A stretch of DNA of 64,000 nt from Desulfosporosinus sp. Sb-LF (lineage in GTDB: Bacteria; Bacillota; Desulfitobacteriia; Desulfitobacteriales; Desulfitobacteriaceae), in assembly GCF_004766055.1 (NCBI RefSeq), contig NZ_SPQR01000008.1, positions 62,001 through 126,000 on the forward strand, given 5' to 3'. The notes beneath the pieces are model-generated. The model did not search any database and had not been told where the DNA came from. It was given only the letters and a program-made list of their open reading frames with translations. The stretch's first letter is position 1. Each line of letters begins with the position of its first letter. Shown piece after piece: positions 53,147-62,119 of the stretch. A program made the position numbers and the translations under genes.

Positions 53147-53392
53147 ATGGGGTTTGGAGTACCTTTTTCACCAGTTTCGCCTATCGTAGGACTTTTTGAC
53201 ACTTATCCAATTGGTGCTACACTTCGGATAGGTATGGATGCTGGCTTCTGGATTGGCCAATTTGGAGGAATTCAAGATGGTGTCGCACTTTTAACCAATG
53301 CACAACTTCACTCTAATATTGGTACCCCAATTGATGGATTTCGACCTGTCGTGCGTATTCCTATCCGCTCAATCACTTTCGTCAGCCAATAA
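53147..53392 (+). CDS. small conserved protein of unknown function, paralogue B
   Basis: 81 residues from ATG 53147, preceded by AAAGGGG with the same nine-base spacing as paralogue A; TTG 53138 is in frame but less likely. Starts MGFGVPFSP and ends ITFVSQ like A, and lacks a five-residue insert present there (VPCRP region). Divergently oriented from A. Duplication with strong sequence retention implies selection on both. Confidence 0.75.
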   Translation: MGFGVPFSPVSPIVGLFDTYPIGATLRIGMDAGFWIGQFGGIQDGVALLTNAQLHSNIGTPIDGFRPVVRIPIRSITFVSQ

Positions 53393-53460
53393 TCATTAAC
53401 AAAAAGGCCGTAACGAAACTTTAGTTGAAGTGGACCTATATCCCAGACATCACAATAAAG

Positions 53461-53630
53461 TGCCCTCCCATGGTAAAATACAAATCATCTACTATGGGAG
53501 GGCATTTTTATGGGCAAAAAAGTGAACAACAAAAGTATATCCTCCAGAAATTAAACTAGAAGTCATTCGGCTTCATTTGGAGGCCGGTCTCAGTTATGAA
53601 TCACTCATGGAGTGGCTTGGGACTTACTAA
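53461..53630 (+). mobile_element. IS3-family orfA remnant with upstream hairpin
   Basis: TGCCCTCCCATGGTA (53461) pairs with TACTATGGGAGGGCA (53489-53503) with one mismatch. An ATG at 53510 begins a short frame, and after a +1 shift the text YPPEIKLEVIRLHLEAGLSY reads like the N-terminal helix-turn-helix of an IS3 OrfA transposase. It stops at about 53630. No orfB is present, so it is a decayed fragment. Confidence 0.6.
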
Positions 53631-53774
53631 GGGTCAATATCGAGAACGATCGTTTGAGCTTTTATATCATGTTGCTCCATAACGTTTTACATATCCCGAA
53701 TAATGCTACTTTTGAGTTCTCTGGAATAAAGGCTATCTGCGTAGGGCCAGAGTCACTGATTGTACCTATAGGGT

Positions 53775-54020
53775 CTATAGTTTTTGAGAAAGAACACACA
53801 GTGCCCGACACAAACCTACAATATATGATTCAGCTTCTTCGAAGGTTTCGAAACACCCCAAAGGTTGATCGTAATGTTTATCGACCCAGGCAAGAAATTC
53901 ATTTCCTGTCGGAGAGATAATCCATAACTCACCATATATACTCAAGACAATCGTGCTAAGGTCAATCATTTCTTCAAAAGTGGTGTACCCATGGTGACTT
54001 GCAAACTGGTCATTTGTCAT
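53775..54020 (-). CDS. small hypothetical protein
   Basis: 81 residues, acidic N-terminal part (HHGYTTFEEMIDLSTI), then a strand-rich segment YGELWIISPTGNEFLAWVDKH and a helix FETFEEAESYIVGL. GGAGG lies nine bases before the ATG on the minus strand. The last 10 residues look less constrained, and the IS remnant lies close to its 3' end, so the tail may be altered. Family not recognised. Confidence 0.6.
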   Translation of the reverse strand: MTNDQFASHHGYTTFEEMIDLSTIVLSIYGELWIISPTGNEFLAWVDKHYDQPLGCFETFEEAESYIVGLCRALCVLSQKL

Positions 54021-54345
54021 ATCAGATCCTCCATTTCTCCCAGGTAAGTACTAAAAACACTATGTAAACAACCCGTTGGCAAGCTTGGCGCTTTATTGTC
54101 TGCTTTCGCCTACGCAAATTCCGCTAACTTGCCCTCTTGAAATAGTTGTTTTTGTAGCGAAATCATAGATCTCAGATAATGCACATGGACAGACGTTGCT
54201 GTTGTCAGGAATAAAGCAAATTCCTAAACATATTATAAGAAGGGATACATTAATCAATTATCTACCAAATAATTAATTTTTGTTGGTTTACTCTATGATA
54301 GTTCAATGATATTGTTGTCATATAGATAGGGAACGGAGGGGGAAA
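54021..54345. other. gene-free gap before the MFS gene
   Basis: No open frame with a ribosome site. The right part (54250-54330) is very AT-rich and probably contains the MFS promoter. I see no repeat or RNA element. Confidence 0.3.
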
Positions 54346-55737
54346 ATGAAAGAGAATTCATTAAGATCGGTCTTAATCGTCGTCATGATTACCTCATTCT
54401 TAGCACCGTTTACGGGGAATGCGATTAATATAGCCATTCCGGCGATAGCGGGTGAATTTCATAGTACCCCAGTCATGCTAAATATGGTTGTAGCGAGTTA
54501 CATTATTGCTTCGGCAGCCTTTTTACTCCCGTTCGGTCGACTTGGCGATATTGTCGGAAGAAGAAAAGTTTTTGTCGTAGGTATGTTCTTGTTCAGCATA
54601 ACCTCGTTTCTTTGTGCTATAGCTTTTTCTCTCCAATCGTTGATCCTATTTAGGGTCTTGCAAGGAGTAGCCAGTTCTATGATCTTTGGAACGTCGATGG
54701 CCATCTTGATTTCCTTTGTTCCTCCCCAAGAGAGAGGTAAGGTTATTGGTTTGACTGTTTCCACGACGTATTTAGGGCTTTCGCTTGGACCCGTACTGGG
54801 CGGATTCATTACGGCTTATTTAAGCTGGAGAGTAATTTTCTGCCTTAACTGTTTTATCGGCTTGTTTGTGGCGGTTTTCACGTTACTCAAAGTCCGGGAA
54901 GATTCGAGTGGAACACAAGAGGAAACGTTTGATTTAATCGGTAGTATACTTTGCGTAGCAGGAATTGTTTCAATTTTGTATGGAGTATCCACTATTTCTA
55001 CCGTACCCCTCGCACGGTTTATATTGCTTGCAGGTCTTGTGTTATTTGTTGTGTTTATTCGTTATGAAATGACCCTGAAATTTCCTTTAATTAAGATCGA
55101 AATGTTTACGCGTAACATACCGTTTGCCTTTTCGAATTTAGCGGCATTGGTCAATTATGCGGCTACTTTTGCATCAACTTTCATGATGTCTCTATATTTG
55201 CAGACCGTCATGGGGTTTAGCCCCGAAAAAGCAGGTCTGATTCTTTTAGCTCAGCCTATCGTTATGGCAATCCTATCTCCCTATGCGGGAAAACTTTCGG
55301 ATCGTATGCAACCACGCATCGTTGCTTCATGGGGCATGGGAATAACGACGATTGGACTATTTTTCTTCATCTTTTTAAGTGATCACAGTCCAGTTGTGCT
55401 CATTATTGCTAATTTAATGATGATAGGCGTTGGATTTGCCTTGTTTTCTTCCCCGAATACCAAAGCGGTCATGAGTTCAGTGAGTAAGAGCTTTTATGGG
55501 GTCGCTTCATCGACGCTTGGTACGATGAGGCTTGTAGGGCAGGCGATAAGTATGACGATCGTCACTTTAATTACATCGCTTTTCATGAAAAACTTGAACA
55601 TCGGATCTGCCGATTACGCCACTCAGTACCTTAAAAGTTCAAAGATTGCCTTCCTAGTATTTACTGTAATTTGTTGTGCAGGGATCATCGCCTCGCTCGC
55701 ACGAGGAAGTATGGAATCTTCGAATAACAACCTGTAG
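54346..55737 (+). CDS. MFS drug-efflux transporter (DHA2-like, 14-helix)
   Basis: 463 residues, about 14 predicted helices. Motif A LPFGRLGDIVGRRKVF between helices 2 and 3 and motif C-like LGLSLGPVLGGF after it, typical of EmrB/QacA-type drug:H+ antiporters. GGAGGGGG precedes the ATG. No regulator is adjacent; monocistronic with a strong terminator. Substrate unknown. Confidence 0.9.
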   Translation: MKENSLRSVLIVVMITSFLAPFTGNAINIAIPAIAGEFHSTPVMLNMVVASYIIASAAFLLPFGRLGDIVGRRKVFVVGMFLFSITSFLCAIAFSLQSLILFRVLQGVASSMIFGTSMAILISFVPPQERGKVIGLTVSTTYLGLSLGPVLGGFITAYLSWRVIFCLNCFIGLFVAVFTLLKVREDSSGTQEETFDLIGSILCVAGIVSILYGVSTISTVPLARFILLAGLVLFVVFIRYEMTLKFPLIKIEMFTRNIPFAFSNLAALVNYAATFASTFMMSLYLQTVMGFSPEKAGLILLAQPIVMAILSPYAGKLSDRMQPRIVASWGMGITTIGLFFFIFLSDHSPVVLIIANLMMIGVGFALFSSPNTKAVMSSVSKSFYGVASSTLGTMRLVGQAISMTIVTLITSLFMKNLNIGSADYATQYLKSSKIAFLVFTVICCAGIIASLARGSMESSNNNL

Positions 55738-55762
55738 CTTATTCCAAACGACTTATCACAAG

Positions 55763-55808
55763 ACATAAAATGCAGTCCACTTCTATGGAGGTGGACTGCA
55801 TTTTATGT
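55763..55808. terminator. terminator after the MFS gene
   Basis: ACATAAAATGCAGTCCAC and its perfect 18-base complement around a 10-base loop; the T-rich arm forms the tract. Confidence 0.88.
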
Positions 55809-55921
55809 TAACCAAAAGGGTCTACAGTGAATAGAATGTTTGGGAAGGTGACCAACGAAACGTCAAAAAAAACAACCTTCCAATTCGACTGATGAATACT
55901 TATTTACAGGGAGTGAAGCCG

Positions 55922-57250
55922 ATGACCTCGCGTTTTGAAAAACTCATCCAGGAAGCATCCTTTCCACCCTTAGTAGCCCGTTATTTTTCCCAAAGGGTCT
56001 CTCCAGATTTGATGTCTTCGTCACGAATTGCGAAGTTTCAAGAGGAAGCGATCAAAGAAGTCATAAGTAGGGCCTATGAAAATTCGCCATTTTATCAGAG
56101 GAAGATGACTGAGGCAAATGTAAAACCCGCGAACATACAGAGTCTTGTTGATTTAGAGAAGATGCCTTTTACTACTAAGGAAGATTTGCGCCAAGATCCT
56201 TGGGCACGTCTAGCCTGCGACAAAAAAGAGATTAGTCTCATTCACGTTTCCTCAGGGACGACTGGTGGTAAAGAGATCTACACACCCCATACTTGGAAGG
56301 AATACTATCTTAATCATTCCATTATTTACCCTAGGCTTACTCCAGTCAAACGTAACGATCTATGTTTCGTGGCATTACCTTATGAAATGAGCCAGTCTGG
56401 ACTCAATTTTCATAACATGTTTCTCATGGGCCATCAAGCAACGTCAGTAGCAGTTGGAAAAGGCGGGGCTTACTCAACTCCTGAGAAGACGATTCGGTTA
56501 ATGCGCAGATTGAAACCGACGTTTATCGCCACTTCTCCTTCTTATGCTATGAATCTTGCCGAAGCGGCAGCTGAAGCCTCGTTTGATCCCACAAGTCTTT
56601 CTTTGAAGAAAATGTGGGTCGTTGGAGAAGGTTGTTCTGGGGCTTTCCGCAAACGACTGGAAAAAATTTGGGGGACAACCGTCAATAGTAATTACGGTGC
56701 CACAGAATGTGGTTTTATTGGCAGGGAATGTGACGCCCACAACGGCCAGCACATTACCCAGGCCCATGTCTTAGTAGAAATTGTGGATCCCCAAACGGGA
56801 AAAGTCTTGAAACCGGGAGAAATTGGTGAAATCGTAGTAACCAGCATGTTGCGCTTTGACACGCCTCTGATCCGTTATCGTACGGATGATTTGGGTTACC
56901 TCGATTACAAACCCTGTCGCTGTGGAGTTCGTTTACCACGGTTACACCTCAAGGGGAGGGCGACTGACCATATAGTTCTCCAGGGAAAGGGCTATTCTCC
57001 ATACGCTCTAGAAGAATTCTTGATGCGGCTACCTGAAGTAGGGAATTGGTATCAATTTGTGATTAAGCATGGTGACAATGAGAAGCTCACCATTCGCACG
57101 GAACCTGCAACGGGTGTAGAGGGTACCCCGGAGTTGGCCCAAAAACTTTCGAATAAGCTAGAAGTCAGTATTGGTGTTCCCTGTGATTTACAATTTGTCG
57201 GTAAACTGCCGCGACCGGGGATCAAAGCCATCCGGGTGGTTTATGAATAA
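55922..57250 (+). CDS. PaaK-like phenylacetate-CoA ligase family enzyme 1
   Basis: 442 residues of the ANL superfamily. The ATP-binding loop is SSGTTGGKEIY (about 110), the substrate/AMP site SNYGATECGF (about 257), then LIRYRTDDLG and the hinge KGRATDHIVLQG, with a short C-terminal domain. ATG 55922 after GGGAGTGAAG. Activates an aromatic or other carboxylic acid to its CoA thioester via an adenylate. Acid unknown. First gene of a six-gene operon. Confidence 0.9.
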   Translation: MTSRFEKLIQEASFPPLVARYFSQRVSPDLMSSSRIAKFQEEAIKEVISRAYENSPFYQRKMTEANVKPANIQSLVDLEKMPFTTKEDLRQDPWARLACDKKEISLIHVSSGTTGGKEIYTPHTWKEYYLNHSIIYPRLTPVKRNDLCFVALPYEMSQSGLNFHNMFLMGHQATSVAVGKGGAYSTPEKTIRLMRRLKPTFIATSPSYAMNLAEAAAEASFDPTSLSLKKMWVVGEGCSGAFRKRLEKIWGTTVNSNYGATECGFIGRECDAHNGQHITQAHVLVEIVDPQTGKVLKPGEIGEIVVTSMLRFDTPLIRYRTDDLGYLDYKPCRCGVRLPRLHLKGRATDHIVLQGKGYSPYALEEFLMRLPEVGNWYQFVIKHGDNEKLTIRTEPATGVEGTPELAQKLSNKLEVSIGVPCDLQFVGKLPRPGIKAIRVVYE

Positions 57251-57269
57251 GAGAGACGGAGTGAGATCA

Positions 57270-58592
57270 ATGAAATTTCGCTTTGAAAAGCATCTAAAAA
57301 ATTATGTTCAAGAGCCCTTGCTAAGTCGTTTCAGCAATCTTACCGAGGAAGAAACGACCTTAACGAAGTTGGCCGAATTTCAAAAGGAGGCCCTGTTGGC
57401 AAATATCGCCCATGCAATGAAAAATCCGTTTTATCAAAAAAAGATTAAGCAGGCAGGGATCAAACCCCAGGCTCTTAAAAATCTGGAGGATCTGGCCAAG
57501 TTTCCGTTGACCACCAAGGAGGAACTGCGCGAAGATCCCTGGCAACTTCTTGCGACGGACAAACAAGATATCAGTCTTATACAAGTTTCCACCGGAACCA
57601 CGGGTGGGGAAGAGATTTACATGATGCAGTCGTGGAGGGATCTCTACCTCAACGAATTCTCCGCTGGATACCCACATCTACTCAAACTGACTCCAGGAGA
57701 TATTTGTATTAATGCACTTCCCTATGAGATGAGTTCTTCAGGACTAGCATTTCACAAAGTTTTCATGGAGATTTCTGGGGTAACGGTGGTCCCAGTCGGT
57801 AAAGGTGGAGCTTATTCGACGCCAGAAAAAACCATTAAAATCATGCGAGACTTAAATGCAACGGTGCTCATGACGACCCCTTCCTATGCGATTACTCTAG
57901 CCGAGGCTGCCGCTGAAATGTCGTTTGATCTGACCAGTCTGCCTTTAAAAAAGATTTGGTTAACAGGGGAAGGCTGTTCTCCGGCTTTTCGTGAACGAGT
58001 GGAGAAGATTTGGGGAACGATTGCAAATTTCTATTATGGGTCGTTGGAATGCATGGGACTTGGGATCGAGTGTGACGCCCATGCGGGTTACCACATTCCC
58101 ATGGGACATGTGATCGTGGAGATCATCGATCCCAAAACAGGCAATGTTCTTGAACCTGGAGAAATAGGTGAGGTGGTGGCCACTCCATTGCTTCGTTTTG
58201 ATACCCCTTTACTACGCTATAGAACTCAGGATCTAGGATATATTGACACTGACCCTTGTAGTTGCGGTTCCGATTTTCCTCGGTTTTTTATGCGGGGGCG
58301 GTTGGTTGACCAGATCACCGTCCAAGGGATCAACTTTTCTCCGTTCTATCTGGAGGAGTTCTTAATGAGGCTGGAGGAAGTTGGAAACTGGTATCAGTTT
58401 GTAGTTCAGCCGGAGGACAACGAGCGGTTGAAAATCCGCACTGAACTTGCGGCTGGGATCGAGGCTACCCCTGAGCTTGCCGAAAAATTAGCAAGTAAAA
58501 TGGAATTTTCCCTTGGAATTCCCTGCGAATTCGAGTTTGTAACGAAACTGCATCGGGTCGGTTCTAAGGCTATTCGTGTGGTTCGTGAATAG
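57270..58592 (+). CDS. PaaK-like phenylacetate-CoA ligase family enzyme 2
   Basis: 440 residues, clearly paralogous to the preceding gene throughout (EEFLMRL-EVGNWYQFV shared). ATP loop STGTTGGEEIY; the AMP site reads FYYGSLECMG in place of YGATE, so substrate preference probably differs. ATG 57270 is chosen (GAGTGAGATCA upstream); the frame from 57171 overlaps the first gene. Tandem duplication followed by divergence. Confidence 0.9.
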   Translation: MKFRFEKHLKNYVQEPLLSRFSNLTEEETTLTKLAEFQKEALLANIAHAMKNPFYQKKIKQAGIKPQALKNLEDLAKFPLTTKEELREDPWQLLATDKQDISLIQVSTGTTGGEEIYMMQSWRDLYLNEFSAGYPHLLKLTPGDICINALPYEMSSSGLAFHKVFMEISGVTVVPVGKGGAYSTPEKTIKIMRDLNATVLMTTPSYAITLAEAAAEMSFDLTSLPLKKIWLTGEGCSPAFRERVEKIWGTIANFYYGSLECMGLGIECDAHAGYHIPMGHVIVEIIDPKTGNVLEPGEIGEVVATPLLRFDTPLLRYRTQDLGYIDTDPCSCGSDFPRFFMRGRLVDQITVQGINFSPFYLEEFLMRLEEVGNWYQFVVQPEDNERLKIRTELAAGIEATPELAEKLASKMEFSLGIPCEFEFVTKLHRVGSKAIRVVRE

Positions 58593-58604
58593 GAGGATAT
58601 AACC

Positions 58605-59372
58605 ATGATTATCGATGCCCATGCCCATCTGTCAGACACAACCTATGGTAATCCCGATCTGTATTTTCAGCAACTAAAGGATGCAGGTATTGAACGGGGG
58701 ATTGTCGTGCCCGGCGGAATGATGGACGTTCGGAAAATGACCGACTATATTACGGGGCGCGCTAAACCGGAAAACTTGATTCCCAACAACACGTTTGTCG
58801 CCCAAGCCTGTACGAACCATCGGGCAATGCTAAATGGATATGCCTGTATTGATCCGCACGAGGGAAACCCTGTTGGTAAATTGGAGAAATATTTCAAAGA
58901 GGGCTTTCGTGGCTTGAAACTCTCTCCCATGACACATCAGTTTTCGTTTGCAAGCAAGGCTTTGGCAGAACTTGCGTCATGTTGTGGTGAACACGGTTTT
59001 CCAGTGTATTCGCACGTCGTTTTTAACCCAGGCTCTTGTACCGCTAAGTTTGTCAAATTGGCGAAGCAATTTCCTAGAACAAACTTTATTCTAGGACATA
59101 TGGGGTTTGGACCTGCAGATACAGAAGGTTTGGAGGCAGCTACCGACTTGGCTAATTTTTACTTAGAAACGTCCAGTGGTAGTTTTTTGCATATCAAAGA
59201 AGCTGTGGCCAAAGCAGGGGCTGAGAAAGTGATTTTTGGATCTGAATTTCCCCTTTCCCACCCTAAAGTCGAGTTGACCAAAATCCTTTTACTCAACCTA
59301 AAAGGTGCAGAACTAGACAAAGTTCTCGGAGGCAATATTCAACAACTGCTAGGACTAAAACCTATTGCTTAA
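58605..59372 (+). CDS. amidohydrolase-family metal-dependent hydrolase
   Basis: 255 residues, TIM-barrel amidohydrolase_2. Metal ligands: DAHAHL at the N-terminus, YSHVVF (about 142), LGHMG (about 166). The last metal Asp in the usual FGSDxP appears as FGSEFP (about 207-212). Such enzymes decarboxylate or hydrolyse aromatic acids and lactones. TAGGAGG precedes the ATG. In the CoA ligase operon. Confidence 0.85.
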   Translation: MIIDAHAHLSDTTYGNPDLYFQQLKDAGIERGIVVPGGMMDVRKMTDYITGRAKPENLIPNNTFVAQACTNHRAMLNGYACIDPHEGNPVGKLEKYFKEGFRGLKLSPMTHQFSFASKALAELASCCGEHGFPVYSHVVFNPGSCTAKFVKLAKQFPRTNFILGHMGFGPADTEGLEAATDLANFYLETSSGSFLHIKEAVAKAGAEKVIFGSEFPLSHPKVELTKILLLNLKGAELDKVLGGNIQQLLGLKPIA

Positions 59373-59393
59373 GCAACGAGAGGAGCTATATCC

Positions 59394-60440
59394 ATGGTAC
59401 GAAAAGTGTTGTTCTCTTTCTCGATGGTGATATTGGTGATTTCCCTGGTGATAGGACCCATTGGCTGTAGCTCTAACCCGGTTGCAACCGCACCCAAAGC
59501 ACCTCTTGATAAAGTGGTGTTCAACCTACAATGGTTGCCGGAAGACCCAGCCTGTTGGGTGGCCCTAGATAAAGGATTTTGGACAGAGCAGAACCTTGAT
59601 GTCAAGATTATCAGAGGGTACGGTTCGGGCGATACCGTGACAAAAATTGCCTCAAAACAAGCAGATTTTGGGGTCGCAGACATTGGCAATCTTATCTTGG
59701 CAAGAGCTAAGGAAGATATCAAAGTTAAAGCTGTAAGTAACTTTAAGAATTCGTACGGTGGGCTTGTTATTTACAGGGAATCGCTCGGGATCAACCAACC
59801 TAAGGATCTGGAAGGAAAAACGATGATTGGTTCCGCAAGTTCATCCATTACGACGTTCTTCCCGGCATTTGCCAAAGCGACCGGGGTTGATCCCAGCAAA
59901 GTTAAGTGGACCCTCTTAGATCCAGCACTCCATATTTCGGCCTTTGTTCAGGGCCAGGCGGACACATTGACAACTATGTTCAAGTACGTTCCAAAGGTAG
60001 AAAAGCTGATGGGAAAACCAGTACGGTACTTCTCGTACAGCGAAGATGGGCACCTAGATCGCTATGGTGAAGTAATCATTGCCAATGAGGATCTGATTGC
60101 TCAGAATCCCGATCTGGTACGTCGGTTCGTTGCTGGATTTCTGAAAGGGCTTCAATATAGCCTGGAGAATCCTTTGGAGGTTGGACAGATTATGAAGAAA
60201 TATTCGCCTGAGACGGATCCCAATCTGGCTGTAAAGATGTGGCAATCGGAATTGGATCACAACGTCATTATTGGTGAAGAATCCAACTCTAAGGGGCTCG
60301 GCTGGATGGAGAGGGATAGGATGGTGAAAACGATTCAGCTAGTTATGGACGCCTATGAACTGAAACAACAGGTTCCAGCAGAAAAGATCTTCACGACGGA
60401 GTTCTTGCCCAAGGAGCCAGTTTACCCACCCAAGAGGTAA
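59394..60440 (+). CDS. NitT/TauT/SsuA-family ABC binding lipoprotein
   Basis: 348 residues. Lipobox LVIGPIGC at about 18-25. SsuA/THI5-like fold: NLQWLPEDPACWVALDKGFW, VKIIRGYGSGD, ADFGVADIGNL and EGKTMIGSASSS. Family members bind sulfonates, nitrate, aromatic acids or pyrimidine precursors. GAGAGGAG precedes the ATG. Placement behind two acid-CoA ligases suggests an organic acid or sulfonate ligand (inference). Confidence 0.9.
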   Translation: MVRKVLFSFSMVILVISLVIGPIGCSSNPVATAPKAPLDKVVFNLQWLPEDPACWVALDKGFWTEQNLDVKIIRGYGSGDTVTKIASKQADFGVADIGNLILARAKEDIKVKAVSNFKNSYGGLVIYRESLGINQPKDLEGKTMIGSASSSITTFFPAFAKATGVDPSKVKWTLLDPALHISAFVQGQADTLTTMFKYVPKVEKLMGKPVRYFSYSEDGHLDRYGEVIIANEDLIAQNPDLVRRFVAGFLKGLQYSLENPLEVGQIMKKYSPETDPNLAVKMWQSELDHNVIIGEESNSKGLGWMERDRMVKTIQLVMDAYELKQQVPAEKIFTTEFLPKEPVYPPKR

Positions 60441-60477
60441 ACCCTTGAAGAGAGAAAGATTAACTGGATAGGGGGGG

Positions 60478-61254
60478 ATGTCCTTGACCGCGCTACTTTC
60501 TTTAGAAAATGTTGAGAAGACCTATTGGTATAACCCTGATGAGAGTATGGCAGCCCTCCAGGGAATTAATCTTGAAGTCCAGGATGGAGAATTTATCGCG
60601 ATCGTTGGACCAAGCGGTTGTGGAAAGACGACATTGCTTAAATTAGTGTCTGGGTTGATAAGCCATACGAAGGGGAGCATCGACATCGATGGCATGCCAC
60701 TGCAAAAATCGCACCGTCAGCTGCTGGGAATGGTGTTTCAGCAGCCGGCGCTGCTCCCGTGGCGCAAAGTAATCGACAATGTACTCTTACCCTGTGAGAT
60801 ACGGGGGCAGGACCTCAAAAAGGCTCGCCCTAAGGCTATTGAATTACTGGAGCTGGTGGGACTGAAAGATTTCGTGAATCGTAAACCTAATGAGCTTTCC
60901 TACGGTATGCAGCAGCGTGTTTCTATATGCCGTGCGCTCGTCTACGATCCCAAGATTTTGCTAATGGATGAACCCTTTGCGTCTCTTGATGCTATTACTC
61001 GGTTTGAACTCAGCCAGTTATTGCTTGATATCTGGAGTATAAAAAAAATCACGGTGTTGTTCGTGACTCATAACATTCAAGAAGCGGTCTATCTTGCAGA
61101 TCGGGTTGTCGTGATGACGCCGAGACCGGGAAAGATTGCTGCCATCATCGAGGTGCCCTTGCCCAGGCCCAGAAAGGAAGAACATCTTTATGAACATGAC
61201 TTTAGTTCGTGTGCCAAAAACATTCACCAACTCCTGGGCTCGAACGCACTGTGA
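60478..61254 (+). CDS. NitT/TauT-family ABC transporter ATPase
   Basis: 258 residues. Walker A GPSGCGKTT, Q loop MVFQQPALLPWRKV, signature LSYGMQQR (a variant of LSGGQ common in this family), Walker B ILLMDEPFASLDA and switch His in VTHNIQEA. GGGGGGG immediately precedes the ATG. Overlapped at its end only by the upstream frame of the permease. Confidence 0.95.
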   Translation: MSLTALLSLENVEKTYWYNPDESMAALQGINLEVQDGEFIAIVGPSGCGKTTLLKLVSGLISHTKGSIDIDGMPLQKSHRQLLGMVFQQPALLPWRKVIDNVLLPCEIRGQDLKKARPKAIELLELVGLKDFVNRKPNELSYGMQQRVSICRALVYDPKILLMDEPFASLDAITRFELSQLLLDIWSIKKITVLFVTHNIQEAVYLADRVVVMTPRPGKIAAIIEVPLPRPRKEEHLYEHDFSSCAKNIHQLLGSNAL

Positions 61255-61268
61255 AAGGAGTCGAACCG

Positions 61269-62033
61269 ATGAATAGTCGTTGGAAACGGCTTTACAGCAG
61301 TGAACTCTTCATGACGCTGATGAGCTTAGGGATTGTGGTCGCAGCCTGGGAACTGCTGGTGGATTTTTTCAAGGTACCCAAGTGGCTCTTGCCCGGCCCC
61401 AGCGCAATTCTCGTAGAGATGTATGCATCTAAAGGGTATCTTTGGAATCATACCCTCGTCACCATAAAAGAAGTTTTTGTGGGATTTGCCCTTGCAGTGC
61501 TAGTGGGAATATTGCTAGGAATTATCATTGCCTATTCTCCAATTTTAGAAAAAACACTCTATAAACTATTAGTTGCCACTCAATCAATTCCTAAGGTCGC
61601 GATTGCTCCTCTACTAGTACTCTGGCTGGGCTTGGGTTTGCTGACAAAGGTGACCATGGTATTTCTGATGTGCTTTTTTCCCATCATGGTGAGCATGGTT
61701 TCTGGGCTTCAGTCGACACATCGCGAGTTGCTGGAGTTGGCTGATGTGCTAGGGGCGAACTGGGTGCAATCTTTCCTCAAAATTCGGTTTCCCGCGGCCT
61801 TACCCTATTTGTTTAATGGCCTGAAAGTATCGGTCAGCTTGGCTGTTGTAGGAGCGGTGATCAGCGAGTTCATCAATGCTGATAAGGGGCTTGGTTATTC
61901 TTTGTTAATTTCAACGTCACAAATGAACGGCCCCTTGGCTTTTTCTGTCTTGACAATCCTTGCGGCGCTAGGAATTGGCCTCTTTTCAATCGTGGCCAGG
62001 TTGGAGAAGATGATTTGCCCGTGGGCGAAGTAA
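61269..62033 (+). CDS. NitT/TauT-family ABC transporter permease
   Basis: 254 residues, six predicted helices. The EAA loop is ELADVLGANWVQSFLKIRFPAALPY. Starts at ATG 61269 behind AAAGGAG; the frame from 61209 runs through the ATPase gene. Completes the importer. Last gene of the operon; no clear terminator follows before 62120. Confidence 0.93.
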   Translation: MNSRWKRLYSSELFMTLMSLGIVVAAWELLVDFFKVPKWLLPGPSAILVEMYASKGYLWNHTLVTIKEVFVGFALAVLVGILLGIIIAYSPILEKTLYKLLVATQSIPKVAIAPLLVLWLGLGLLTKVTMVFLMCFFPIMVSMVSGLQSTHRELLELADVLGANWVQSFLKIRFPAALPYLFNGLKVSVSLAVVGAVISEFINADKGLGYSLLISTSQMNGPLAFSVLTILAALGIGLFSIVARLEKMICPWAK

Positions 62034-62119
62034 ACTCGAAAGAGCACACTCTATCGCGCAGGGGAATAAATTGGTGAAGGTACTCTAGTTGCTAATGCCT
62101 GAAAGGAGGGGAGAATTTA

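Noticed and set aside
53612-53920. 102-codon frame on the plus strand
   Set aside because: Overlaps the minus-strand gene at 53775, which has a proper ribosome site; this frame has none.
55922-58592. Phenylacetate degradation operon
   Set aside because: No ring epoxidase, thioesterase or beta-oxidation genes are present; only the ligase family matches.
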